NCBI GenBank assembly: GCA_011524675.1
Contig: WTJX01000132.1
Coordinates: 1-6,295, forward strand
Source: Cytophagales bacterium
Lineage (GTDB): Bacteria; Bacteroidota; Bacteroidia; Cytophagales; JAAEPT01
DNA length: 6,295 nt
Direction: 5' to 3'
Shown here piece after piece: positions 1-6,106 of this stretch. A model generated the notes under the pieces. It saw nothing but the letters and a program-made list of their open reading frames with translations. It was not told the DNA's origin and did no database searches. Numbering within the stretch: position 1 is the stretch's first letter; every line of letters begins with the position of its first letter. The translations under genes and the position numbers were made by a program.

Positions 1-1
1 G

Positions 2-67
2 GAGAGCTTTGTAGCTAAAAACATACCTATTGAGGTACATTTCAGTACTGAACCTGTCTGTATGTAA
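2..67 (+). CDS. Possible 3' end of an unidentified gene (partial)
   Basis: Reading from base 2, the frame stays open for 21 codons to the TAA at 65-67 and ends with ...IEVHFSTEPVCM. The other two plus frames stop within the first 20 bases. A terminator-like inverted repeat begins 8 bases after the stop, as expected at the end of a transcription unit. I do not recognise the protein. Twenty-one open codons are not significant on their own, so the call rests on the combination of open frame and downstream hairpin. Confidence 0.3.
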   Translation, partial: ESFVAKNIPIEVHFSTEPVCM

Positions 68-74
68 TGGAGAT

Positions 75-104
75 TAAAAAGCGACCTTGAATAAAAGCTT
101 TTTA
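75..104 (+). terminator. Weak AT-rich terminator-like hairpin
   Basis: TAAAAAGC (75-82) and GCTTTTTA (97-104) form a perfect 8-bp inverted repeat around a 14-base loop. The 3' arm is itself T-rich and is followed by TT. The arrangement resembles an A-tract/T-tract intrinsic terminator but has only two GC pairs. It sits just after the stop codon at 65-67. A partly overlapping near-palindrome (90-106) could compete with it. Confidence 0.35.
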
Positions 105-271
105 TTATGCTATAACTAAGCTAAGTATGGAAAAACATAAAAGCTACTACAACATCAAAATCAAAAAAGAAAGCAAAAGCTTAAAATAAACGGGAGTATC
201 CTAAAACTAATACAGATATTGTTTTGTAACTTTTCATAACCACTTCACAGTTCTTATGCGCCTGTTTACCC

Positions 272-314
272 ACTGGTCTTAGTTACTATGATACAATCCT
301 GCGCCAAGGTCAGT
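272..314 (+). repeat. Imperfect inverted repeat able to fold as RNA
   Basis: Bases 272-280 (ACTGGTCTT) can pair with 306-314 (AAGGTCAGT). In RNA this gives nine consecutive pairs including two G-U wobbles, closing a 25-base loop. The surrounding patch is more GC-rich than its flanks, and the hexamer TGCGCC occurs twice in it (257-262 and 300-305). It could be part of a small RNA, a decayed element or chance. It is about 200 bp upstream of the endonuclease start. Confidence 0.2.
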
Positions 315-348
315 AGGTAGGTGACTATTCAATATAAAATACTTATTT

Positions 349-453
349 ATGTTTTTATTATTCTTGTTGCCTAGTTTTGTGTTTTTAGCATATATTTATT
401 TTACGAAAAATAGCCTCTTTGGAGATATTTATTCAATTATTGGCTGTAATTAA
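349..453 (+). CDS. Possible small hydrophobic protein (34 aa)
   Basis: An ATG at 349 opens a 34-codon frame ending with TAA at 451-453. Residues 1-18 are strongly hydrophobic (start MFLLFLLPSFVF), giving one potential membrane segment, followed by a short polar tail (about FTKNSLFGD). There is no Shine-Dalgarno sequence, which is not disqualifying in Bacteroidota. AT-rich DNA readily produces such Phe/Leu/Ile-rich frames by chance, and I recognise no homologue. It could also be a remnant of a larger membrane protein. Confidence 0.15.
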   Translation: MFLLFLLPSFVFLAYIYFTKNSLFGDIYSIIGCN

Positions 454-480
454 AAACTCGCATCTCGAATTAAAAATAAG

Positions 481-488
481 TAACTTTG
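481..488 (+). promoter_or_regulatory. Candidate Bacteroidota -7 promoter element for the R-M operon
   Basis: TAACTTTG at 481-488 matches the Bacteroidota -7 consensus TAnnTTTG exactly. Transcription would begin at about 492-496, leaving a leader of only about 15-19 bases before the TTG start at 511. I see no TTTG-like -33 element at the expected 17-23 bp upstream; the nearest TTG (440-442) is too far away. If this is the promoter, it is probably weak or depends on an activator. Confidence 0.35.
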
Positions 489-510
489 CAAGTAAAGGAA
501 ACATCAAAGT

Positions 511-1404
511 TTGAAGAACAAAAAGGACATATCAGCAATCATAGAAATCCCTGAAAAAGAGCAGGCTGAACTCGATAAACTCATCAAAAGTTATCGTAAA
601 AAATATATTAGAACATCACAAGAAATTGTAGAAAAGGTATTCAAGGAGAATAAATCTTTTGAAAAAAAGATCATCAATAAAGAAGTTAGTAAATCCATTT
701 CTGAATTAAGAAAGATCGTTTGGAAAGAATACCTTAGTGATGAAGTGGAGTTCAATATCATCTTAATGCAAGACTTGCACAAGATTCTAGATACTCCTAA
801 ACAGATAATCGATGCTCTATTAAATCAAGACTTTTCAAGTCTAAAAGACCAAGAGCTAAAAGACCAAATCATAAAGGTTTGTGGGGAGTATTCAGGTCGT
901 GTTTATCCTTACATCTACAAGGTTGCTTTAAGCAATACAAACTCTAGACGTTCAAGAGCAGGAAAGACTTTCGAGTCAATTGTTTATAAAGTGTACGACT
1001 GCTTAAACTACTCTTTTGATTCCCAAGGAAAAGTTGGAAGAAAAACATTCACAGAACTTGGCTTAGGAAAAAAAGTTGATTCCATATTGCCAAGCATTGA
1101 AGCATATGAGAAAAGAAGAAACAAGACCATAATTGGTACAATGAAAACTTCTTTGAGAGAGAGATGGCAAGAAGTAGCAGAAGAAATTGAACGAACAAAA
1201 ATTCCTGAAATACATTTATTAACTGCAGACGAAGATATCTCTAAAAGTAAAGCTCAAGAAATGAATAATCACAATATCATAATTGTGACTTACGACTGGG
1301 TTGCTGAATCTGAAAAACTTAAAGGGATGAAAAATATCATAAGCTTTGAGGAATACCTATTTGAAGAAATACCTTCCATCTTAAAATTTTGGAAAGATGA
1401 ATAG
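511..1404 (+). CDS. Type II restriction endonuclease, Ecl18kI/SsoII/EcoRII-C family
   Basis: This is a 297-aa PD-(D/E)XK endonuclease predicted to cut at CCNGG or CCWGG sites. The C-terminal half holds a complete active site: E155 (in RAGKTFE), D190 (KKVD), K212 (GTMKTS) and E225. These match Ecl18kI E125, D160, K182 and E195, as I remember them, with one constant offset of 30. R216-E217-R218 (LRERW) match the base-reading residues R186-E187-R188. In the helical N-terminal region, R67 and W71 repeat the R57-x3-W61 spacing of the Ecl18kI flipped-base pocket. The length is close to Ecl18kI (about 305 aa) and shorter than EcoRII, which carries an extra effector domain. The start is TTG: an in-frame stop lies at 493-495, AAAGGA at 494-499 could serve as a ribosome site, and the first internal Met is residue 86, inside the conserved region. 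The next gene, a methyltransferase, overlaps the end by 8 bp. Confidence 0.88.
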   Translation: MKNKKDISAIIEIPEKEQAELDKLIKSYRKKYIRTSQEIVEKVFKENKSFEKKIINKEVSKSISELRKIVWKEYLSDEVEFNIILMQDLHKILDTPKQIIDALLNQDFSSLKDQELKDQIIKVCGEYSGRVYPYIYKVALSNTNSRRSRAGKTFESIVYKVYDCLNYSFDSQGKVGRKTFTELGLGKKVDSILPSIEAYEKRRNKTIIGTMKTSLRERWQEVAEEIERTKIPEIHLLTADEDISKSKAQEMNNHNIIIVTYDWVAESEKLKGMKNIISFEEYLFEEIPSILKFWKDE

Positions 1405-2434
1405 AAAAATCAAGATAATAGATCTATTTGCAGGAATTGGAGGCATTCGACTAGGTTTTGAAAGAGCTTCTGATAATAATGTTGATTGCGTTTTTACAAG
1501 TGAATGGGATAAATATTCTGTTCAGACTTACCTAGAAAATTACAATGAATCTGAAGTTCATGGGGATATTACCAAAATTGAAGAAGAGTGCATCCCTAAT
1601 CATGACATTCTACTTGCTGGATTCCCTTGTCAACCTTTTTCACAGGCAGGTTTAAAAAAAGGATTTTTGGACACTAGAGGAACCTTATTCTTTGATATTG
1701 AACGAATCTTAACCCATAAAAGACCACAAGCTTTTCTCTTAGAAAATGTAAAACAGTTGAAAGGTCATGACAAAGGAAGAACACTAAAGATTATCTTAGA
1801 ACACCTAAAAAAGATTGGCTATAACAACGTTCAATACCAAGTTCTTCGGGCAAGAGATTTCGGACTGCCTCAAAATAGAGAACGTATATACATTGTTGGT
1901 TTTCTTGACGAAAATATCAAATTTAGCTTCCCAAAACCGACTTATGAACCAACCTTTGTAGGCGAAATTCTTGAAAACGAAGTAGATGACAAATACACAA
2001 TATCTAATAGACTATGGGAAGGACACCAAAGGAGGAAACGTGAAAATAAATTAAAAGGAAAAGGGTTTGGTTACGGTATAGTAAACGAACAATCTGAATA
2101 TACAAACACCTTATCAGCAAGGTATTACAAAGACGGAAGTGAAATTCTTATCGAACAGAAAAATAAAAACCCAAGAAAACTTACACCAAGGGAATGTGCA
2201 AGACTCCAAGGTTTCCCCGATACCTTTAAGATACCAGTTTCAGATACTCAAGCATATCGGCAATTTGGGAATAGCGTTCCTGTAAATGTTGTCGAAAAAA
2301 TAGCAGAACAAATGTTAAAGCACTTAGATTTAAAAGAAAAGCTACAGACGACAAGAGCTATATGTAATACGGAGTTGAGTAATAGACGAAAAAGTGTAAT
2401 TACCTACACGTCAAAGCTTCCTTTTAATGCTTAG
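1397..2434 (+). CDS. DNA (cytosine-5) methyltransferase, Dcm/M.SsoII-like
   Basis: The 345-aa enzyme transfers a methyl group from S-adenosylmethionine to C5 of cytosine and protects the host from the endonuclease encoded just upstream. Motifs appear in order: I, DLFAGIGGIRLGF (9-21), for SAM binding; IV, GFPCQPFSQ (75-83), with catalytic C78; VI, ENV (116-118); VIII, QNRERIYIVG (159-168); IX, around RKLTPRECARLQGF (260-273); and X, GNSVP (291-295). The target-recognition region carries GFGYG (223-227), TLSARYYKDGSEILI (238-252) and IPVSDTQAYRQF (279-290), very close to E. coli Dcm, which favours CCWGG/CCNGG and methylation of the inner C. Motif I starts at residue 9, so the N-terminal HTH repressor extension of M.SsoII/M.Ecl18kI is absent. 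The ATG overlaps the endonuclease end by 8 bp with no properly spaced Shine-Dalgarno, implying translational coupling. Residues from about 312 form an unconserved-looking polar tail. Confidence 0.95.
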   Translation: MNRKIKIIDLFAGIGGIRLGFERASDNNVDCVFTSEWDKYSVQTYLENYNESEVHGDITKIEEECIPNHDILLAGFPCQPFSQAGLKKGFLDTRGTLFFDIERILTHKRPQAFLLENVKQLKGHDKGRTLKIILEHLKKIGYNNVQYQVLRARDFGLPQNRERIYIVGFLDENIKFSFPKPTYEPTFVGEILENEVDDKYTISNRLWEGHQRRKRENKLKGKGFGYGIVNEQSEYTNTLSARYYKDGSEILIEQKNKNPRKLTPRECARLQGFPDTFKIPVSDTQAYRQFGNSVPVNVVEKIAEQMLKHLDLKEKLQTTRAICNTELSNRRKSVITYTSKLPFNA

Positions 2435-2451
2435 AAAAGAAAAATTAACAT

Positions 2452-2467
2452 CAAAAGAAAGCTTTTG
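2452..2467. terminator. Possible bidirectional terminator between convergent genes
   Basis: CAAAAG (2452-2457) and CTTTTG (2462-2467) form a perfect 6-bp stem with a 4-base loop, 17 bases after the methyltransferase stop. On the minus strand the stem is followed by a T-rich stretch (2435-2451), so it would work better for the fucosidase transcript arriving from the right. On the plus strand no T-run follows. The stem has only two GC pairs, so this is tentative. Confidence 0.3.
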
Positions 2468-2564
2468 CTCACGTTCTACGATACTGAAAGGTTCTTACTT
2501 TTCAATTCCGCACTACGCATAACTGTACATTAGGAGTAAAAAACCAATGTCGTTTAACTAAAAG

Positions 2565-4931
2565 TTACTTAAAATCAGAAGCTACAAAAGTCATTTTCTT
2601 GCCCTTCTTGGTTTTCCGTGAAACTACTTTTCCTTTATACCTTAGGTTCAAATAACTTCCATAAAGAGATGTTACTTCCACTTGTTCTAAAGTATTATTC
2701 TTCCACTTGATAGAAAACTCAAAGCCTCCCCTACCCTTTATACCTGTGATCTCACCTTGAGCTAAGGCTGTAGGTAAAGCTGGTAATATATCTTGGAAAT
2801 AATTATTGTTTTCATCTCTTAGGTGCGACTGCAACAGCATCTCGGTAATACCAGAGGTAGCACCAAAGTTACCATCTATTTGGAAAGGAGGATGGGCGCA
2901 TAGCATATTATAATACAACCCTCCGCCTCTTCTTTTGTCAGTACCTTTATAAGCAGCAGGTACGATGAGGCTTTTCAACATCAAAAAAGTATGGTCTCCA
3001 TCTAAAAGCCTTGCCCAAAAATTTATTTTCCAACCTCTTGACCAACCTGTACCGGCATCCCCTCTGTGCGCAAGAGTTACTTTACATGCTTCTGCTAGCT
3101 TAGGAGTTGTAAGAGGATGAATTTCTCTTCCTGGGTGTAAGCCCCACAAATGCGACACATGCCTGTGTTGATTTTTTGGATTATCTTTATCTACTGTCCA
3201 TTCTTGTAACTGACCATGACGACCTATTTTGTTAGGTGATATTTTGCTACGCTTCTCCTTTAATAAAGCCACTAAGTCTTTGTCTTTTTTAAGTAATTGA
3301 GCTGACTCTATAGTATTTGAAAACAAATCCCTAATGATCTGATGATCCATCGTAGGCCCCATGACCAAACCACCTTGCTCTGGACTATTACTAGGCCCAC
3401 TAATCAAATAGGAAGGATTCTTTTGATCTGGCACTAAAAAATCTACAAAAAACAATGATGCTTCTTTCAAAATAGGATAGGCAAACTCCTCTAAAAACGC
3501 TTTATCATGTGTGTATTCATAATGCGTCCACAAGTGCTGAGACAACCAAGCACCTCCTGTTACCCATATTCCGTGGTTAGCATTGTTTATAGGAGCTGCT
3601 CCTCTCCACAAATCTGTATTGTGATGTGTTACCCATCCCCTAGCATTATAATGCTCTTTGGCTACTCCTCTTCCTGTCTCAGAAATATCTTTGACCATTT
3701 GAAATAAAGGTTCGGACAGCTCAGATAAATTAGTCATTTCCGAAAGCCAATAATTCATTTCGGTATTAATGTTAATGGTATATTTACTTTCCCAGGGAGG
3801 AGAGAGTTTATCGTTCCAAATCCCTTGTAAGTTAGCAGGTTGTGTCCCATGTCTTGAAGTAGCTATCAACAAATAACGGGCATACTGATACAATAGTGAA
3901 ATCATATGAGGATCTTCATCTGTATTGAATGAGTCTAAACGTTTGTCTGTAGGTCGCTGAGATAGTGCTGAATGCCCCAAATCTATGGTTACTCGATCAA
4001 AAAACTGGCTATAGTCTTGGATGTGCTGTTGCTTACTTTTAGCAAAATCTTTATCTATGATTTTATCCAAATAGCTAGTACATCTTTGATGAGGGTCTGC
4101 GCTAATATCGTGATAGTTTACAAAACTGGTCGCGGCCACTAGCTTCAGTGTTACATTGGTCGCATTACTCACTTTGACCTTATTGCCTTCGGTTATCAAT
4201 TCTCCACCTTCGTTTTCGATATATAAGATAGATTCAAAATTTATTTTGCTACTAGGATAATTTGGTTTACCAGTGTAATTATTTGCTTTGCCAGACAATA
4301 CTATACGTTGCTTACCTTCTACTGTAATTTGCTTACTAATATGAGGACAATCCATACCCACGGTAAAATTTAAAGCGGCATTCTGAGAAGCAGACAAATG
4401 AATAATAATAGCATTGTCAGGTGCAGAGGCAATAAATTCTCTTTTGTAGCTTACTGTACCTACTTGATAAGATACTGTCGCTAGTGCATCACTCAAAGAC
4501 AAGTCTCTTTGATAATTTGTTGCATTTGTATGGTCAGGAAACTCAAGCAAAATATTACCAAAAGGCTGATAGGCTTGTTGCCCTATCGGTGTTGACATAA
4601 ACTTTGCATTTGCCAATTGATGTGCTTTGCTTTGATTATTTTCATTTAAATACTGACGTATTGTGTTTAATTGTTTATAAGCATCTTTACGAGCATAATC
4701 ATGTGGCTGTCCCGTCCATAAAGTTTCTTCGTTAAACTGTATCGCATCCTTTGCTACACCTCCATAAATCATTGCTCCCAGTCTTCCATTACCTATTGGT
4801 AGTGCTTCATCCCACACTAGGGCAGGCTCTTGATACCATAAACGTAAAAGGTTTTCTGACGCATCATCTTTTGCTAAGACTTGGGTATGAAAGATGATAA
4901 ATGATAATAATATATATATGTAAGTTTTCAT
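2565..4931 (-). CDS. GH95 family alpha-L-fucosidase (secreted)
   Basis: The 788-aa protein matches glycoside hydrolase family 95, inverting enzymes that remove terminal L-fucose (some remove L-galactose). Residues 1-20 form a Sec signal peptide (MKTYIYILLS..., likely cleaved after VLA-20). There is no lipobox cysteine, so it should be periplasmic or exported. The N-terminal beta domain (about 30-280) starts with the family block around ALPIGNGRLGAMIYGG (43-58) and NEETLWTGQP (67-76). The (alpha/alpha)6 barrel (about 330-690) contains NIN (N387, N389), SPE (E518) and DGNFG (D686). These fit N421/N423, E566 and D766 of Bifidobacterium AfcA, as I remember them, so the active site looks complete; E577 is a less likely acid. 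HRHVSHLWGLHPG (589-601) and GTGWSRGW (627-634) are further family blocks. A beta domain closes the protein. ATG at 4931 gives an intact signal peptide; no Shine-Dalgarno is seen. Exact linkage and substrate cannot be read from sequence. Confidence 0.93.
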   Translation of the reverse strand: MKTYIYILLSFIIFHTQVLAKDDASENLLRLWYQEPALVWDEALPIGNGRLGAMIYGGVAKDAIQFNEETLWTGQPHDYARKDAYKQLNTIRQYLNENNQSKAHQLANAKFMSTPIGQQAYQPFGNILLEFPDHTNATNYQRDLSLSDALATVSYQVGTVSYKREFIASAPDNAIIIHLSASQNAALNFTVGMDCPHISKQITVEGKQRIVLSGKANNYTGKPNYPSSKINFESILYIENEGGELITEGNKVKVSNATNVTLKLVAATSFVNYHDISADPHQRCTSYLDKIIDKDFAKSKQQHIQDYSQFFDRVTIDLGHSALSQRPTDKRLDSFNTDEDPHMISLLYQYARYLLIATSRHGTQPANLQGIWNDKLSPPWESKYTININTEMNYWLSEMTNLSELSEPLFQMVKDISETGRGVAKEHYNARGWVTHHNTDLWRGAAPINNANHGIWVTGGAWLSQHLWTHYEYTHDKAFLEEFAYPILKEASLFFVDFLVPDQKNPSYLISGPSNSPEQGGLVMGPTMDHQIIRDLFSNTIESAQLLKKDKDLVALLKEKRSKISPNKIGRHGQLQEWTVDKDNPKNQHRHVSHLWGLHPGREIHPLTTPKLAEACKVTLAHRGDAGTGWSRGWKINFWARLLDGDHTFLMLKSLIVPAAYKGTDKRRGGGLYYNMLCAHPPFQIDGNFGATSGITEMLLQSHLRDENNNYFQDILPALPTALAQGEITGIKGRGGFEFSIKWKNNTLEQVEVTSLYGSYLNLRYKGKVVSRKTKKGKKMTFVASDFK

Positions 4932-4940
4932 GGGTTTATA

Positions 4941-5045
4941 TACGTTTTAAATTATAGGTTCTACGTTTTACGTTATAAGCATTGTCTTGTGAGTTAGACT
5001 CAACCTTCAACTTTTCTCGTTCAACCTTTAACTTTATATTTCCAA
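4941..5045. repeat. Degenerate heptanucleotide-periodic repeat region
   Basis: Cut into 7-mers from 4941, the sequence gives tacgttt (4941), taggttc (4955), tacgttt (4962) and tacgtta (4969). Further right, TCAACCTTCAACTTT (5000-5014) recurs with one mismatch at 5021-5035, 21 bp (three heptads) away. ACGTTTTA also recurs at a 21-bp distance (4942 and 4963) and nearly again at 4970. All spacings are multiples of 7. It reads as a decayed short-tandem-repeat tract or a set of phased binding sites upstream of the fucosidase. Confidence 0.5.
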
Positions 5046-5186
5046 ATTGAAAAAGCCATTAACATTACGCTCATAACTATTTTCATGCTTTAATTATTAA
5101 TTTTTCACAATGTACAAAATACAATAAGTAAATCACAACAAATGTCTAATTAACACCTATTTTTAAATAAGTAGTCATCCAACAAT

Positions 5187-5204
5187 ACTTAAAAGATATT
5201 AAGT
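5187..5204. repeat. Short perfect inverted repeat in the fucosidase upstream region
   Basis: ACTTAA (5187-5192) and TTAAGT (5199-5204) flank a 6-base spacer, about 255 bp upstream of the fucosidase start. The shape suits a small dimeric regulator, but such AT-only palindromes are common by chance. Confidence 0.15.
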
Positions 5205-5259
5205 TTATACTAGTTTACTAATTCTGCTCCACTTGTACTTTGTCTCTTTTGTTATCAGA

Positions 5260-5299
5260 GAGATAGTAAAGGTTTTTAAATTTTCATTTAGACTATCTC
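5260..5299 (-). terminator. Possible weak stem-loop after the peroxiredoxin-like gene
   Basis: GAGATAGT (5260-5267) and ACTATCTC (5292-5299) are a perfect 8-bp inverted repeat that begins at the base directly after the stop codon of the minus-strand gene. The loop is 24 bases and AT-rich. No T-run follows on the minus strand, so classic intrinsic termination is doubtful; the stem may instead protect the mRNA 3' end. Confidence 0.25.
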
Positions 5300-5854
5300 C
5301 TACCCTTTTACTTTGTTTATGATATCAACTACCATGATGTGATCTGAAAAATTTTTACTGGCATGGCTAAGTAATATCTCTCCTTTAGTAGATAACAATA
5401 AGTCTCCCGGTAAGCTTGGGTCTTTGAGTGTTTTTAAGCTTTTTGTGCCTATATTTTTAAACACTACTTTTGCTTGCTCCATGGATTGAATGGTTTTGAA
5501 CATAGCAAAATAGTCTTTTTTGAAATTAAAAAACGTCCTTATGGACTCTTGGGCAGCGCCAAAGATGCGTAAATTTTCACTAATCGGTTTAGAGTAAGAA
5601 GTAAACTTTTGTCTTAAGCTTTCACTAGTATCATTAAAAAACACCCATACACTCACTCCTGCTTGCTTTAACTTTTCAGCTTCCATATTCAACTCTATAA
5701 ACCGTAGCATACAAAAAGGACAACTGGTGCTCTTAACCATAGAGATCAAGAGATAAGGAGTAGTAAGCCCCGAAATAAAGTAAGCATCCCCTTTATAGTC
5801 GTCTATTTCCATATCGAAAAGCTCGTTTAGATCTTTTTTTGGGGTTAACATCAT
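5300..5854 (-). CDS. Peroxiredoxin-like (AhpC/TSA, thioredoxin-fold) protein
   Basis: The 184-aa protein has the layout of peroxiredoxin-like AhpC/TSA proteins. A beta strand (LLISMVKSTS, 35-44) runs into the redox motif C45-P-F-C48, followed by a helix with RFIELN (51-56). A second strand is GVSVWVFF (66-73). The C-terminal part, DPSLPGDLLLSTKGEILLSH (145-164), has the cis-Pro-like region and the beta hairpin typical of the fold. The CxxC suggests thiol-disulfide exchange or peroxide reduction, with C45 as the likely nucleophile; neither substrate nor partner can be deduced. No signal peptide or membrane segment is seen, so it should be cytoplasmic. Two consecutive ATGs (5854 and 5851) make the start uncertain by one residue. 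It shares strand with the fucosidase but lies 368 bp upstream, probably as a separate unit. A thioredoxin-like oxidoreductase without peroxidase activity is the main alternative. Confidence 0.78.
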   Translation of the reverse strand: MMLTPKKDLNELFDMEIDDYKGDAYFISGLTTPYLLISMVKSTSCPFCMLRFIELNMEAEKLKQAGVSVWVFFNDTSESLRQKFTSYSKPISENLRIFGAAQESIRTFFNFKKDYFAMFKTIQSMEQAKVVFKNIGTKSLKTLKDPSLPGDLLLSTKGEILLSHASKNFSDHIMVVDIINKVKG

Positions 5855-5914
5855 GGTTTTAATCTTAAAAAGGAATTATCGTTTTAATTGAGGGGGAATT
5901 TTTAATTTTCTGTC

Positions 5915-5933
5915 GTTTAAAGAAAGCTTAAAC
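5915..5933. repeat. Inverted repeat near the peroxiredoxin-like gene promoter
   Basis: GTTTAA (5915-5920) and TTAAAC (5928-5933) flank a 7-base spacer. They would lie about 10-30 bases after the transcription start predicted from the element at 5949-5956, a position suited to an operator or a leader hairpin. Six AT-rich base pairs are weak evidence. Confidence 0.2.
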
Positions 5934-5948
5934 ATATAAACAGTTATC

Positions 5949-5956
5949 CAAAAATA
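5949..5956 (-). promoter_or_regulatory. Candidate -7 promoter element for the peroxiredoxin-like gene
   Basis: On the minus strand these bases read TATTTTTG, an exact match to TAnnTTTG. Transcription would start near 5942-5946 and leave a leader of about 90 bases. No clear TTTG -33 partner lies at the usual distance, so the call is tentative. Confidence 0.3.
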
Positions 5957-6106
5957 GTAGAACAACTGCATATTTAACTAATGAATAAATGCTACCTAAA
6001 CAGAAAACACATTGATTGTAAGCAATTTAGTCTAAAACACAAAGTTAAGCACAAAAAAAGTCATAACGAAGACAAATAAGAAAAGACATGCTTTGGTACT
6101 CGAACT

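Larger units (their letters stand above)
68..510. other. Intergenic region with no convincing gene
   Basis: This 443-bp stretch is AT-rich with many stops in all frames. It holds the hairpin at 75-104, a 20-codon lysine-rich ORF at 127-189, a more GC-rich patch at about 241-325, a 34-codon hydrophobic ORF at 349-453, and a TAnnTTTG element at 481-488 before the endonuclease gene. I saw no tRNA, CRISPR repeat or insertion-sequence end. Confidence 0.6.
4932..5299. other. Intergenic region upstream of the fucosidase
   Basis: No gene is visible in these 368 bp. The half next to the fucosidase start (4941-5045) shows a 7-bp periodic pattern. The rest is AT-rich and holds a perfect 6-bp inverted repeat at 5187-5204 and stem-forming repeats at 5243-5299 just after the peroxiredoxin-like gene. 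I found no exact TAnnTTTG element on the minus strand, so the fucosidase promoter is not identified. Readthrough from the peroxiredoxin-like gene is possible, but the gap is long for one operon. Confidence 0.55.

Noticed and set aside
127..189. 20-codon lysine-rich ORF
   Set aside because: It is very short, composed mainly of A-rich codons, and has no supporting promoter or ribosome site.
181..237. 18-codon minus-strand ORF beginning like a signal peptide (MKSYKTISVLVLG)
   Set aside because: It ends almost at once, with no continuation in any frame that would indicate a broken secreted protein.
591..782. 63-codon minus-strand ORF inside the endonuclease gene
   Set aside because: It is the antisense shadow of a well-supported coding region and has no recognisable protein features of its own.
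1340..1348. TAAGCTTTG as an internal promoter for the methyltransferase
   Set aside because: It has three bases instead of two between TA and TTTG, and no -33 element lies at a suitable distance.
2499..2520. TTCAATTCC resembling a tRNA T-loop
   Set aside because: No acceptor, D or anticodon stems can be formed around it.
2550..2570. GTTTAAC near the fucosidase end as an integron attC core site
   Set aside because: No matching GTTRRRY partner or attC-like fold was found, and the R-M operon is not laid out as a cassette.
3507..3707. 66-codon plus-strand ORF inside the fucosidase gene
   Set aside because: It is antisense to conserved GH95 barrel sequence; its Cys/Ser-rich composition is what is expected of a shadow frame.
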